A DNA stretch of 64,000 nt from Gracilimonas sp964505215 (lineage in GTDB: Bacteria; Bacteroidota; Rhodothermia; Balneolales; Balneolaceae): the NCBI GenBank assembly GCA_964505215.1, contig CAZDGU010000001.1, positions 372,001 through 436,000 on the forward strand, read 5' to 3'. The notes beneath the pieces are model-generated. The model ran no database searches, was not told where the DNA came from, and was given only the letters and a program-made list of their open reading frames with translations. Made by a program: the position numbers and the translations under genes. This document shows positions 55,130-64,000 of this stretch, one piece after another; position 1 is the stretch's first letter, and each line of letters opens with the position of its first letter.

Positions 55130-56071
55130 ATGGGCAGTTTATTTGATTTTATGCTCCCTGAGCTTAAGTCTCCTCTCACAGGAGCAACATCTGATGCAGT
55201 AATGGCTTTCGTCCACATAGTAAGCCTCATTCTGCTTATTGGCGTAACCGTAGCCATGATTTACTTTGCTATAAAGTATAAGCGGAAATCAGAAGATGAT
55301 GAAACCCCGCTAATTACGCATCACACTAATCTCGAAATTACTTGGTCTGTAATTCCATTAATTATTGTTTTTATAGTATTTGCTTGGGGTTACAAAGGCT
55401 GGTTAGAGCAAAGAGCCATACCCGATGATGCCTATGAAATTCAGGTTTCTGCTTTTAAATGGGGCTGGACCTTTAAATATGAAACCGGGGCACAAGTTGG
55501 TGGCGAGGTACACGTGCCCGCAGGCCGGCCGGTAAAACTGGTAATGCAGTCTCAGGATGTTATTCATTCCTTTTTTGTACCCGACTACCGCATTAAACAT
55601 GACGTTCTTCCAAATCGGTACACTTATGTCTGGTTTCAAGCTGAAGAGCCGGGCGAATCTCAAGTGTTTTGTGCCGAATATTGCGGTACCTCTCACTCCA
55701 ATATGTTAGCAAAAGTGATTGTACACACCGAAGAAGATTTTCAGAATTGGCTGGCTGAGCAAAGTACCGGAGGCGGCGGAACCCCAGCTGAGCGCGGTGA
55801 AAACCTAATTAGCGTTCAAGGCTGCGTAAGCTGCCACTCAACAGACGGCTCAGAAAAAATTGGCCCTTCTTTTAAAGGGCTTTATGGGCGAGAAGAAACT
55901 ATGACAGACGGATCAACCATAGTAGCAGACGCTAACTACATCCGTGAATCCATTTTAGACCCCGGTGCTAAAATTGTACAAGGGTATCAAAATCAAATGG
56001 TAAGCTACGAAGGTCGCTTAAGCGATGACGACATATCAGACATTATAGAATACATCAAAACTTTAGATTAA
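55130..56071 (+). CDS. coxB: Cytochrome c oxidase subunit II with fused cytochrome c (caa3 type)
   Basis: 313 residues. Two N-terminal TMs, then the cupredoxin domain with CuA ligands His146 (VIHSFFVPDYRIKHD), Cys181, Cys185, His189 and Met192 in CAEYCGTSHSNM. After a Gly-rich linker comes a cytochrome c domain with CVSCH at 232-236. The domain's last half (YIRESILDPGAKIVQGYQNQ) is homologous to the second domain of ActE. This makes the oxidase caa3 type, able to take electrons directly from ACIII cytochromes. Confidence 0.97.
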   Translation: MGSLFDFMLPELKSPLTGATSDAVMAFVHIVSLILLIGVTVAMIYFAIKYKRKSEDDETPLITHHTNLEITWSVIPLIIVFIVFAWGYKGWLEQRAIPDDAYEIQVSAFKWGWTFKYETGAQVGGEVHVPAGRPVKLVMQSQDVIHSFFVPDYRIKHDVLPNRYTYVWFQAEEPGESQVFCAEYCGTSHSNMLAKVIVHTEEDFQNWLAEQSTGGGGTPAERGENLISVQGCVSCHSTDGSEKIGPSFKGLYGREETMTDGSTIVADANYIRESILDPGAKIVQGYQNQMVSYEGRLSDDDISDIIEYIKTLD

Positions 56072-56074
56072 CCT

Positions 56075-57808
56075 ATGGCAACTGCTGAAGTATCCAACAC
56101 CCGAACATTAAAAGTAAAGCGGTTCAAACCGTCTGAAAATCCTACCAGTACCTACCTTACGGAAGAGAAAGGTATAAAAGCATGGTTAACTACTGTTGAT
56201 CACAAAAAAATCGGCATTATGTATTTATGCTCGGTTGCTTTTTTCTTTTTAATTGGAGGCTTGCTTGCGCTTTTATTAAGAACCGAGCTTTTGACACCGG
56301 CCAAAACCTTTATTGAAGCTGACACATACAATCAGTTTTTCACCATTCATGGTGCCATAATGGTATTTTTTGTACTGGTGCCTTCTATTCCCGCTGCTTT
56401 AGGAAATTTTGTATTACCTATGCAGCTTGGAGCTAAGGATGTTGCGTTTCCAAGGTTAAACTTAGCCAGTTTTTACATTTATGTAATTGGAGCTATTTTC
56501 ACCTTTATAGCATTGGTTAGCAATGGCTTAGACACAGGCTGGACTTTTTACACCCCTTACAGTATTGAGTCATCCACCAGTGTAATTTGGGTTACTATGG
56601 GAGCCTTTATTCTTGGGTTTTCGTCCATATTAACCGGTACTAACTTTTTAGCAACTATTCACAAGTTACGTGCACCCGGTATTACCTGGAGCAAACTTCC
56701 GCTAAATATCTGGGCTTTATATTCTACCAGCGTGATTCAGGTGTTAGCTACTCCTGTTTTAGCTATTACCCTGCTCCTGTTAACAATGGAGCGCGTGTTT
56801 AACATTGGGATATTTGACCCGGGAATGGGAGGAGATCCTGTATTATTCCAGCATTTCTTTTGGTTCTACTCTCACCCTGCCGTTTATATAATGATTGTAC
56901 CGGCATTTGGTATTATTTCTGAGGTTATTACCACCTTTTCTAAAAAACATATTTTCGGATACTGGGCTATTGCGCTTTCATCACTTGCCATTGCCTTTAT
57001 CAGTTTCCTTGTATGGGGACACCACATGTTTGTTTCCGGGCAGTCTCCTATTGCTTCTTCGGTATTCTCCTTCCTAACATTTTTGGTAGGAATACCCACA
57101 GGAATTAAGATTTTAAACTGGGTAGCTACGTTATATAAAGGCTCAATTGAGATGAAATCGCCCATGATATATGTTTTCATCTTCCTGTTTCTATTCTCAA
57201 TTGGTGGATTTACAGGAATTATGCTGGGCGCACTTGCAGCCGACGTTCACCTGCACGACACCTACTACATTGTAGCTCATTTTCATTACGTAATGATGGG
57301 CGGAACACTGATGGCACTGTTGGCAGGCATCCATTATTGGTGGCCGAAAATAACCGGTAAAATGTTTAATGAATTTCAGGCCAAAGTTGCCGCTGCTTTA
57401 ATTTTCATTGGCTTTAACGTAACCTTTCTCCCTCAGTTTGTGATGGGATCACAAGGTATGCCCCGCAGATATTACAACTACATTGACCAGTTTACCATCT
57501 TCCATCAAACCTCAACCATAGGTTCTTATATCTTGGGCCTTGGGTTATTTATGGTGGCCTACTATCTTCTTAAGTCGTTATATAATGGCGAAAAAGCATC
57601 TTCAAACCCATGGGGAAGCCGTGGTTTAGAGTGGCAATCCACTTCACCGCCCGACTTCCACAACTTTGACCATACACCGGTTGTAATTAACGGACCGTAC
57701 GATTATCACCGGCCTATGGAAGAATTTCAGTTGGGTTTAGCTGAGTCTCAAAACGGACACGACCCGCAACACGAAGTGCGAACTGAAGAAGTAGAAAAAA
57801 CACAATAA
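56075..57808 (+). CDS. coxA: Cytochrome c oxidase subunit I (heme-copper, type A2)
   Basis: 577 residues, 12 or more TMs. Low-spin heme ligand His92 (TIHGAIMVFF), CuB ligands His267 and the His316-His317 pair (VWGHHMFVSG), Tyr271 cross-link position, and heme ligands His402 and His404 in AHFHYVMMGG. The helix VI motif is YSHPAVY (265-271) instead of GHPEVY, so the proton-path Glu is absent and the Tyr-Ser pair defines subfamily A2. Lys345 in PTGIKILNW marks the K-channel. Terminal oxygen reduction and proton pumping in the inner membrane. Confidence 0.97.
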   Translation: MATAEVSNTRTLKVKRFKPSENPTSTYLTEEKGIKAWLTTVDHKKIGIMYLCSVAFFFLIGGLLALLLRTELLTPAKTFIEADTYNQFFTIHGAIMVFFVLVPSIPAALGNFVLPMQLGAKDVAFPRLNLASFYIYVIGAIFTFIALVSNGLDTGWTFYTPYSIESSTSVIWVTMGAFILGFSSILTGTNFLATIHKLRAPGITWSKLPLNIWALYSTSVIQVLATPVLAITLLLLTMERVFNIGIFDPGMGGDPVLFQHFFWFYSHPAVYIMIVPAFGIISEVITTFSKKHIFGYWAIALSSLAIAFISFLVWGHHMFVSGQSPIASSVFSFLTFLVGIPTGIKILNWVATLYKGSIEMKSPMIYVFIFLFLFSIGGFTGIMLGALAADVHLHDTYYIVAHFHYVMMGGTLMALLAGIHYWWPKITGKMFNEFQAKVAAALIFIGFNVTFLPQFVMGSQGMPRRYYNYIDQFTIFHQTSTIGSYILGLGLFMVAYYLLKSLYNGEKASSNPWGSRGLEWQSTSPPDFHNFDHTPVVINGPYDYHRPMEEFQLGLAESQNGHDPQHEVRTEEVEKTQ

Positions 57809-57846
57809 TTAAAATGTTAACACAAACAACACAACCCGGGAAGTAA

Positions 57847-58497
57847 ATGGCGAATCAATCGACTTCACACCCCACCTATGTGGAACATCACTATGTTGAT
57901 GCCGATCAGCAGTTTGATACCGCAAAAATTGGCATGTGGGTGTTCTTAGTAAATGAAATCCTTTTCTTTGGCGGATTATTCTGTGCCTATATCATTTATA
58001 GAGCCTGGTATCCGGAACTTTTCACACAAGCAGCACTCGAGCTTAATACCTTTTGGGGAGCGGTTAACACCGTAGTTCTGATTGGAAGTAGTATCACAGT
58101 AGCAATGGCCATTCGCTCTGCTCAAAAAGACCAAATTAAAGGGCTTAAAATAAACCTGTTAATTACCATTGCATTGGCTTGTGTATTTATGCTGATTAAA
58201 GCCTTTGAATACACCCACAAGTTTGAGTTGGGGATATTTCCAGGGCAATATTATACCTACGAAGGCATTGAGCACGTAAAAGCACCACTTTTCTTCAGTA
58301 TCTATTACATGATGACTGGCGTACACGCTATTCACGTAATGATTGGTATTGGACTTATGATTTGGCTATACGTACGGGCCCGGCGAGGAGAGTTTGGCAG
58401 CCATTACTACAATCCGGTTGAAATTGTAGGCCTGTATTGGCACTTGGTTGACCTTATCTGGATTTTCCTGTTCCCGCTACTCTACCTCATAGAATGA
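57847..58497 (+). CDS. coxC: Cytochrome c oxidase subunit III
   Basis: 216 residues, 5-7 TMs. KIGMWVFLVNEILFFGGLFC, YYMMTGVHAIHVMIGIGLMI and VGLYWHLVDLIWIFLFPLLY are the subunit III signature, with conserved Glu and His. Supports proton uptake and stability of CoxA. 38 bases after coxA. Confidence 0.96.
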   Translation: MANQSTSHPTYVEHHYVDADQQFDTAKIGMWVFLVNEILFFGGLFCAYIIYRAWYPELFTQAALELNTFWGAVNTVVLIGSSITVAMAIRSAQKDQIKGLKINLLITIALACVFMLIKAFEYTHKFELGIFPGQYYTYEGIEHVKAPLFFSIYYMMTGVHAIHVMIGIGLMIWLYVRARRGEFGSHYYNPVEIVGLYWHLVDLIWIFLFPLLYLIE

Positions 58498-58535
58498 GAA
58501 ACCCAGAACTTTTTTAAAACCGAATATATACGATT

Positions 58536-58853
58536 ATGAGCGAACACAAGCACGAACATCATATTTCTACAGCAGGCCAGCTTTGGGCCGTAGGTATTGC
58601 ACTATTTATTTTGACCATTCTGACGGTTGTTTTAGCAAAATTCGTGGCCATCCCCGCCCCTTTTGATATTATTACGGCAATGTCTATTGCAGTGGTGAAA
58701 GCATTTTTAGTAGCCGCATTTTTTATGAATTTATACTGGGATGTTAAATTCAATGCTATGCTGCTAATAATGGCCTTTTGTTTTTTCATCTTGATGGTAT
58801 CCGTCACCTTGTTAGATACTCTCTACCGAAACGACATTGTACCTTCGTTTTAG
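58536..58853 (+). CDS. coxD: Cytochrome c oxidase subunit IV-type small membrane protein
   Basis: 105 residues with three TMs; it begins with a His-rich MSEHKHEHHIS and continues AVGIALFILTILTVVLAKFV and AVVKAFLVAAFFMNLYWDVK, the prokaryotic subunit IV pattern. Last gene of the run; a strong terminator follows. Confidence 0.93.
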   Translation: MSEHKHEHHISTAGQLWAVGIALFILTILTVVLAKFVAIPAPFDIITAMSIAVVKAFLVAAFFMNLYWDVKFNAMLLIMAFCFFILMVSVTLLDTLYRNDIVPSF

Positions 58854-58877
58854 ATGAAACCATATTCTAATTGTTGC

Positions 58878-58910
58878 AGCCTCGTGCCTTAACCGGTTCG
58901 AGGCTTTTTT
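58878..58910 (+). terminator. Rho-independent terminator after coxD
   Basis: AGCCTCG (58878-58884) and CGAGGCT (58899-58905) form a perfect 7-bp GC-rich stem with a 14-base loop, followed by TTTTT. It ends the 13-kb respiratory transcription unit. Confidence 0.88.
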
Positions 58911-58946
58911 ATATCCCCAATATTCTGATTCCTGTTGGGCGATTGT

Positions 58947-58954
58947 TATATTTG
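58947..58954 (+). promoter_or_regulatory. Possible -7 box upstream of the MBL-fold gene
   Basis: TATATTTG matches TAnnTTTG, 76 bases before the next start and just after the coxD terminator. The -33 element is not clear. Confidence 0.35.
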
Positions 58955-59030
58955 TGCTGAAAGTATATTTCTGCATACTCTATGTTTATTGTATTACATC
59001 TAACTTCTTTTAAAACCTATATTTTTCCTG

Positions 59031-59906
59031 ATGAGCTTATCTAAAACTACCATTGGAGCATTCGAATTATATACTATTGAAACCGGTGATTTTCGTTTAG
59101 ATGGCGGAGCGATGTTTGGCGTGGTTCCAAAAACACTGTGGGCCCGGGGAATTGAGCCCGATGAGAATAACCGCATTCCCATGACCATGCGCTGCCTGTT
59201 AGTGAAATCCAATAACACGGGCAAACTGTACCTGATTGATAACGGGGCCGGCACCAAATTCAACGAAAAAATGGAGCGTATTTACAGTTTAGATTATCAG
59301 ACTAAAAATTTGGCGAATTCTTTTGAGCATCATGGGTTTTCCTTTGAAGACGTTACAGATATTATTTTCACTCATCTTCATTTTGACCATTGTGGGGGTG
59401 TAAGTTACTACAATGAGCAAGACGAGCTTTCTCACACCTTCCCTAATGCCACTTACCATGTGGTAAGCAAACACTGGGAAACAGCTAACGATCCCAACGC
59501 CAGAGAAAAGGCCAGCTTTCTACCCGAAAATATTCAACCCATTAAAAACTCCGGGCGATTAAATTTAGTGGATGAACTTCAGGAATATGAAGACGGACTT
59601 TCAACTTTTTTGGCAGATGGGCACACCATTGGACAGCAGTTGCCAAAAATTGAGGGGGATGGCAAAACGTTGGTTTTTGTCGCCGATTTACTGCCCACTC
59701 ATGTTCACGTTCCCCTGCCCTGGGTTATGGGGTATGATATGTACCCTGTGCAAACGTTAAGTGAAAAAGATGCGTTTTTAAAACAAGCTGCAGAACATAA
59801 CTGGAACTTGTATTTAGAACACGACGCCCACAAAGAAGTGATTACCGTGAAATATGAGAACGGACGATTTTCTGTAGCCGATACTTTAAGCTTAAATGAT
59901 ATGTAG
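59031..59906 (+). CDS. MBL-fold metallo-hydrolase
   Basis: 291 residues of the metallo-beta-lactamase superfamily. The zinc site is THLHFDHCGG (HLHFDH at 115-120), with HVVSKHWETAN and LADGHTIGQQLP carrying later ligands, and LEHDAHKEVITV near the C-terminus. No signal peptide. Resembles quorum-lactonase/phosphotriesterase-like MBL proteins, but the substrate is not defined. First of a pair with the DUF4175 gene 52 bases later. Confidence 0.9.
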   Translation: MSLSKTTIGAFELYTIETGDFRLDGGAMFGVVPKTLWARGIEPDENNRIPMTMRCLLVKSNNTGKLYLIDNGAGTKFNEKMERIYSLDYQTKNLANSFEHHGFSFEDVTDIIFTHLHFDHCGGVSYYNEQDELSHTFPNATYHVVSKHWETANDPNAREKASFLPENIQPIKNSGRLNLVDELQEYEDGLSTFLADGHTIGQQLPKIEGDGKTLVFVADLLPTHVHVPLPWVMGYDMYPVQTLSEKDAFLKQAAEHNWNLYLEHDAHKEVITVKYENGRFSVADTLSLNDM

Positions 59907-59958
59907 CTTTACAGAAACCGCACGAGTGGTTCTAAAACCCTATTAAAGTTCAACAAAA

Positions 59959-62900
59959 ATGAGCGAACAGCCAAAAACATCATCAACAAGAACGGTTAAA
60001 GAGCAGCTTTATAAGGCTTTCCGTTCGCTTATGTCTAAGAAAAAGTACATCCTGCTGCTCCGTATCTTTTTGATTGTTGCAGTCGGGCTCTCCTCATTAG
60101 TAATAGCCGAACAGGTGTTTTATTTTACGGCTGCTGCCAAATCAATTTTTCTTGCCTTTATAATAGCATCAGCCATTCTTTCTTTTGTGCGTGGTTACCG
60201 AACCATGCCGGATGATAATTTCACGGAATTCTATCGAACATTCAGCCGAAACAGCAGCTTTGATGAACTTAAAGACACACTTGATTTAGCATCTTCTAAC
60301 CAAGGCAATAAGGCGCTGATAGATGCTGCTATCATTCAAAATCTGAGTAAGATTAAGCCGGAACGACTTCAGGCAACACTGAATGAATACACCGTTTCAT
60401 CTCCATTATATAGAGAGTTTCGGAAGCTGCTTTTACTTTCCTTTGCGCTGTTGGCCATTTCAACTGTAACGCTTATTAACTTTGACAACGCCACGCGGCG
60501 ATTAGCTGCCTTTTGGCAAAATTACGAGAAGCCAAACCCGTTCAACTATGTAATTTCACCGGGAAATACTACCATTGAGCAGGGTGCTCCATTCCGGGTT
60601 TCGGCCGAGTTTTCAGGAAATCAGGTGCCGAGTGATGTGAGTTTGCGCATCAAAACTTCTGTGGAAGAGGAGTTTAGAACCAAAGGGATGGAATATTCTG
60701 ATTCCGTATTTCGGTCTATTCCCCAGGATGTAAATGCAGATTTACAGTATTATGTAGAAATGGATGGCTACAAGAGTGAAATTTTCACAGCCGACGTGCA
60801 GCTTCGGCCGCGTTTCAGCAGCCTTCAGGCAACCACTGTACCTCCTGCTTATACCGGACTAGATTCAACCATTTCTACCTACCCCATTTCACAACTTCGA
60901 CCTTACGAAGGCTCAGCCCTTAAGCTTTCCGGAAAGCTGAACAAGCCGGTTTCAACCCTTCTGCTTCAAAGCTCCGGCAGCAGTACAAATATTTCAGTTC
61001 ATGCCGACAGCACATTTACACATAAATTACCTATCCGCCGGCCAGATACACTCCGCTTTCACATTACAGATAAAAATGAGCTCACAAACAATAATCCGTT
61101 CCAGCTGATAATAACACCACAGGCCGATCAGTTTCCGGTGGTTGAAATTGTAGAGCCCAAAGAGTCTATACGTCAGGTTAATCCCAAGGATGTTGAACTT
61201 TTATTCAGGGCTGATGATGATTTTGGCCTCACCGCTGCCTCGCTGCATTACGAGCTGCGCCGGGCTTACGTAGATCAGCCTTTGACGGGGAGCCTCCCGC
61301 TCCGTAAGCCTGCAAAAGGTGGATTGGAATCTTTTATCTGGAAATTAGATGCACTGGAGCTGAGACCGCAAGACGTAGTCACCTTCTGGATTCGCATAAC
61401 GGATAATGACGCTATTAACGGCTACAAATCCTCAAATTCACAAAAACTGACACTTACCGTCCCCTCGCTGGTTGATTATTTTGAGGAAGTGGGAACGAAG
61501 GAGGATCGGATTGAAACTGATTTAGATGAAGTTTCTAAAGCTTTTGAAGAAACCCGTCAACAGTATGAACAGTTTAAAGAGCAGATGAAAAACAATCCCG
61601 AAAATGTGGGATTTGAAGAAAGGCGGCAGTTAGAACAGGCTCAAAAACAACAGGAAGAAGTTCAAAAAAAGGTAGATGAACTGAACCAAAAGTTTGAAGA
61701 GCTTAAGAAAGAGCTAAACGCTGACAATATGCTTTCAGAGGAGACTCAAAAAGCCTACGATGAGCTCGAAAAGCTGATGAAAGAAATTGACGATCCGGTC
61801 TATCGCGAAGCCATGGAAAAGCTGCAAGAGCAGTTAGGACAAATGAATCCGGAACAGCTTCGGGATGCTATGGAGAATCTCGAGTTCAACGAAAAACTGT
61901 ACAGAGAACGGCTGGAACGTACTATTGAGCTTTTTAAGCAACTAAAGCTTAATTCTGATTTAGATAAACTGGCGAAGGCCTTTGAGGATATGGCTCGCAA
62001 GGAAGAGGCTCCGAATGAGCAATCTCCGGAGAAAGAAAAAAAACAGTTCCAGAATACATTAGAAGAAAATGAAAAGCTGAAAAATCAGGTAGATTCACTT
62101 TCCAATAATGCTTCGGCCAAAAACGAAAAGGCACTCAGCGAATATCAGGAAGAAGTTAAAAAAGAGCTGGAAGATATCAGCAAGAAGCTGCAAGAAGAAC
62201 AGCAGGAATCTTCTTCCGAACAAGATGGTGAAAAATTTGAAAAAGCGGATGATAGCAATTCTTCAGAAAGCTCTTCCCAACAGCGGCAGCAGCAGTATCA
62301 AAAGCTGGCGGAGCGCACAAAAAGCATGATGAAAAGCATGGGACAGCAGCAGATGAACGTGAATATTGCCGGCTTGCGGTACGTGCTGTACTCCCTGTTA
62401 AATCTTTCTCTGGAGCAGGAAGATTTGAGTTTGTTAGCTTCATCTACCGAGAACCGGAGTCAGGCTTACGTAGGTATAGCGCGAAACCAGCAAAATGTGG
62501 ATGGAATTTTTAAAACAATTTCAGATTCCCTCTTTCAGCTATCGGCTGAAATACCCCAGTTATCCAATAACATTAGTAAAAAGAAGGCCGAGGTTGAACG
62601 AAGCTTAAAACAAGCTCTGGAGCAGATGTCGGAGCGGAACCAAAGTCAGTCTTCGGTAGCATCGCGTCAGGCTCTGGGCGGCATCAATGATCTTTCTTTT
62701 ATGATTGCTAACCTGCTTGAGCAACTGCAAAATTCACAAAATGGCGGCGGTGGCGGTGGAATGAGCATGCAACAAATGATGGATCAGCTTGGGGAAACCG
62801 GAGAGCAGCAGCAAAGGCTGAATCAGATGATGCAGGATATTATTAATGATATGCAGGGAGAACGGCTGACCAAAGACCGAATGGAGCGGCTGAATCAAAT

Positions 62901-63321
62901 AGCCAAGCAGCAAAACGAGATACGTAAGCAGCTCCAACAGCTGCAGCAGCAAGGCGAAATGGCCGGCGACAAAATTGGCAGCGAGTTGCAGCGAATGATT
63001 GAAGACATGGAAGATACTATCAACGACCTCCGTGGCGGCTCAACAGACCCCACGCTGATAAAACGACAGCAGAACATTCTTTCGCGACTGCTTCAGGCTG
63101 AAAAAGCGCTGCAGGAGCGTGACGAGGAAGACAAAAGAGAAGGTTCTGCTGCCGAGAAGTATCAGAGAACCAGCCCCCCGGAGCTCACGCTAAAGGAATT
63201 GGAAAAGGAAATTCAGAAACGCTTGACCGATCCGAACTTCACCCAATATTCGCCGGATTATCAGCGGTTGATTGAACGCTATTTTGAGCTCCTTTCTAAG
63301 ATGAATTCCAGAGAACTTTAA
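59959..63321 (+). CDS. DUF4175-family giant membrane/coiled-coil protein
   Basis: 1120 residues. Two N-terminal TMs (about 28-52 and 55-72) and a third at about 155-172, then a beta-rich periplasmic part (about 190-520: YVISPGNTTIEQGAPFRVSA, TVPPAYTGLDSTI), then about 500 residues of coiled coil very rich in Gln and Glu, including LEQAQKQQEEVQKKVDELNQ and LQQLQQQGEMAGDKIG. The family is usual in Bacteroidota, often beside MoxR/BatA-type genes, with no defined activity. Probably envelope-spanning and structural. Confidence 0.88.
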   Translation: MSEQPKTSSTRTVKEQLYKAFRSLMSKKKYILLLRIFLIVAVGLSSLVIAEQVFYFTAAAKSIFLAFIIASAILSFVRGYRTMPDDNFTEFYRTFSRNSSFDELKDTLDLASSNQGNKALIDAAIIQNLSKIKPERLQATLNEYTVSSPLYREFRKLLLLSFALLAISTVTLINFDNATRRLAAFWQNYEKPNPFNYVISPGNTTIEQGAPFRVSAEFSGNQVPSDVSLRIKTSVEEEFRTKGMEYSDSVFRSIPQDVNADLQYYVEMDGYKSEIFTADVQLRPRFSSLQATTVPPAYTGLDSTISTYPISQLRPYEGSALKLSGKLNKPVSTLLLQSSGSSTNISVHADSTFTHKLPIRRPDTLRFHITDKNELTNNNPFQLIITPQADQFPVVEIVEPKESIRQVNPKDVELLFRADDDFGLTAASLHYELRRAYVDQPLTGSLPLRKPAKGGLESFIWKLDALELRPQDVVTFWIRITDNDAINGYKSSNSQKLTLTVPSLVDYFEEVGTKEDRIETDLDEVSKAFEETRQQYEQFKEQMKNNPENVGFEERRQLEQAQKQQEEVQKKVDELNQKFEELKKELNADNMLSEETQKAYDELEKLMKEIDDPVYREAMEKLQEQLGQMNPEQLRDAMENLEFNEKLYRERLERTIELFKQLKLNSDLDKLAKAFEDMARKEEAPNEQSPEKEKKQFQNTLEENEKLKNQVDSLSNNASAKNEKALSEYQEEVKKELEDISKKLQEEQQESSSEQDGEKFEKADDSNSSESSSQQRQQQYQKLAERTKSMMKSMGQQQMNVNIAGLRYVLYSLLNLSLEQEDLSLLASSTENRSQAYVGIARNQQNVDGIFKTISDSLFQLSAEIPQLSNNISKKKAEVERSLKQALEQMSERNQSQSSVASRQALGGINDLSFMIANLLEQLQNSQNGGGGGGMSMQQMMDQLGETGEQQQRLNQMMQDIINDMQGERLTKDRMERLNQIAKQQNEIRKQLQQLQQQGEMAGDKIGSELQRMIEDMEDTINDLRGGSTDPTLIKRQQNILSRLLQAEKALQERDEEDKREGSAAEKYQRTSPPELTLKELEKEIQKRLTDPNFTQYSPDYQRLIERYFELLSKMNSREL

Positions 63322-63334
63322 TAGCATAAGACGG

Positions 63335-63412
63335 CTGCCACATTCCCGAGATTGCTTCGGTGGTTGATATGACGGGCCTAGTTATGCCTTGTTCCGCCTC
63401 GCAAAAGACTTC
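63335..63412. repeat. Dispersed repeat, copy 2
   Basis: CTGCCACATTCCCGAGATTG followed by CTTCGG, then GTTATG and CGCCTCGCAAAA, matching copy 1 at 29872-29951. It occupies the spacer between the stop of the DUF4175 gene and the convergent HAD gene. Confidence 0.75.
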
Positions 63413-63424
63413 ACTTAATATATT

Positions 63425-64000
63425 CTATACATGGGCTGACAAACGGGCTTTATTGTGGGCTATCACTTCTTTATATGCCTGAAGCACTCCTTGGGTAGCT
63501 TCTTCAGTAACTGTTTGCACCATTTCCTTCACATACGGCCGTGCGTTAGATGGTGCAAAGGATTTCCCAACTATTTCCAATCCTGGAATATCTCCGCCGG
63601 TATCACCGATGTATGCACATTCTTTGGGTTCTATTTCTAATATATCGCACAAGTTTCGTATCCCCTGCCCTTTGTTGGCCTTACTGAGAATAACATTGAT
63701 AGATACATCCGTTACGTGTATCTCAAAATCCGGATACTTATCTCCAATAAAATCTTTGACTTCTTTATGCATCAAATCAATTTTTGAAGGATCAGGATTT
63801 ACCAATCCGGCATCCGTAAATTTGGCAAATTCAGGATAAGTACCCTCATACTTATTAAGAATAGATTGCTCCATCCACTTTTTTATTTCGGAGACTGCTG
63901 CACGTGCTTTATCATCAAAAAATGGGTTCCAGCTAATACTGTTCTTTTTCATATCATACATGCCGCCACCGCTTTCAAACACCATTGGCTTGTCCACCCT
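63425..64000 (-). CDS. HAD-superfamily phosphatase, partial (N-terminus off window)
   Basis: At least 191 codons open to the right edge; the true start is beyond the window. The FESGGGMYD segment near the edge, INVILSKANKGQGIRNLCDI with the catalytic Lys, and YIGDTGGDIPGLEIVG with the metal Asp residues are the HAD IIB (Cof/phosphoglycolate phosphatase/sucrose-phosphatase) motifs. The nucleophile Asp motif lies in the missing part. Substrate unknown: phosphoglycolate or a sugar phosphate. Convergent with the DUF4175 gene. Confidence 0.85.
   Translation of the reverse strand, partial: RVDKPMVFESGGGMYDMKKNSISWNPFFDDKARAAVSEIKKWMEQSILNKYEGTYPEFAKFTDAGLVNPDPSKIDLMHKEVKDFIGDKYPDFEIHVTDVSINVILSKANKGQGIRNLCDILEIEPKECAYIGDTGGDIPGLEIVGKSFAPSNARPYVKEMVQTVTEEATQGVLQAYKEVIAHNKARLSAHV

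Noticed and set aside
1..64000. CRISPR array or prophage
   Set aside because: No regularly spaced identical repeats and no phage structural or integrase genes were seen on either strand.

Overview
The window is a chromosomal segment of a Gram-negative bacterium of the Bacteroidota/Rhodothermota/Balneolota group. The evidence is SusC/SusD pairs with FecR/ECF regulation, C-terminal sorting tags of the YPNPFNP type on secreted proteins, a quinol:cytochrome c oxidoreductase of the alternative complex III (ACIII) type followed by a caa3 oxidase, TAnnTTTG promoter-like boxes and few clear Shine-Dalgarno sequences. I favour a Balneolota/Rhodothermota relative, but this is inference from gene content, not a database match. 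There is no rRNA, prophage, CRISPR array or complete insertion sequence.

Layout. 1-6.1 kb (minus strand): a housekeeping run gatB - TlpA-like lipoprotein - tpiA - purD - NHL propeller - truncated lipoprotein. 6.3-8.7 kb: a secreted tagged protein, tRNA-Leu(CAG) with a terminator, and a GxxExxY-type PD-(D/E)XK protein with palindromic repeats beside it. 8.7-23.8 kb (all minus strand): an ECF sigma factor, FecR anti-sigma, SusC, SusD and small lipoprotein, followed by an exported alpha/beta hydrolase, a penicillin-acylase-family Ntn hydrolase, a serine beta-lactamase-like hydrolase, an N-acyl-D-amino-acid deacylase and a DadA-like dehydrogenase. It has the organisation of a polysaccharide utilisation locus but carries amide hydrolases and a D-amino acid oxidiser instead of glycosidases. 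24-30 kb: a secreted metalloprotease-like protein, YwbE, a hydrolase, a methyltransferase, an M1 peptidase and a repeat-rich spacer. 30.5-34.3 kb: etfB-etfA-fixC-fixX, which passes electrons to quinone or ferredoxin. 34.3-40.2 kb: a VapBC-like pair, DUF2207, DUF3095, DUF488 and DUF3565 proteins and a His-rich membrane protein. 40.9-45.4 kb: a divergent Nramp homologue, a TauE/SafE permease, DUF420 and two exported proteins of unknown role.

45.8-58.9 kb (plus strand): one long respiratory cluster, actABCDEF - unusual HTH/membrane protein - SCO1 - coxB(cyt c) - coxA (type A2) - coxC - coxD, ended by a strong terminator. Electrons would go from quinol through ACIII and its cytochromes to the cytochrome c domain of CoxB and then to oxygen. 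The fixABCX cluster could feed the same quinone pool. 59-64 kb: an MBL-fold hydrolase, a 1120-residue DUF4175 membrane/coiled-coil protein, a dispersed repeat copy, and a HAD phosphatase cut by the window edge.

The main candidates for undescribed biology are (i) the SusCD/amidohydrolase/D-amino acid locus, (ii) the 53.8 kb protein that joins an IS3-OrfA-like helix-turn-helix to a membrane helix and a respiratory-type C-terminal motif inside the ACIII-oxidase operon, and (iii) the GxxExxY nuclease-like gene with its palindromic repeats.
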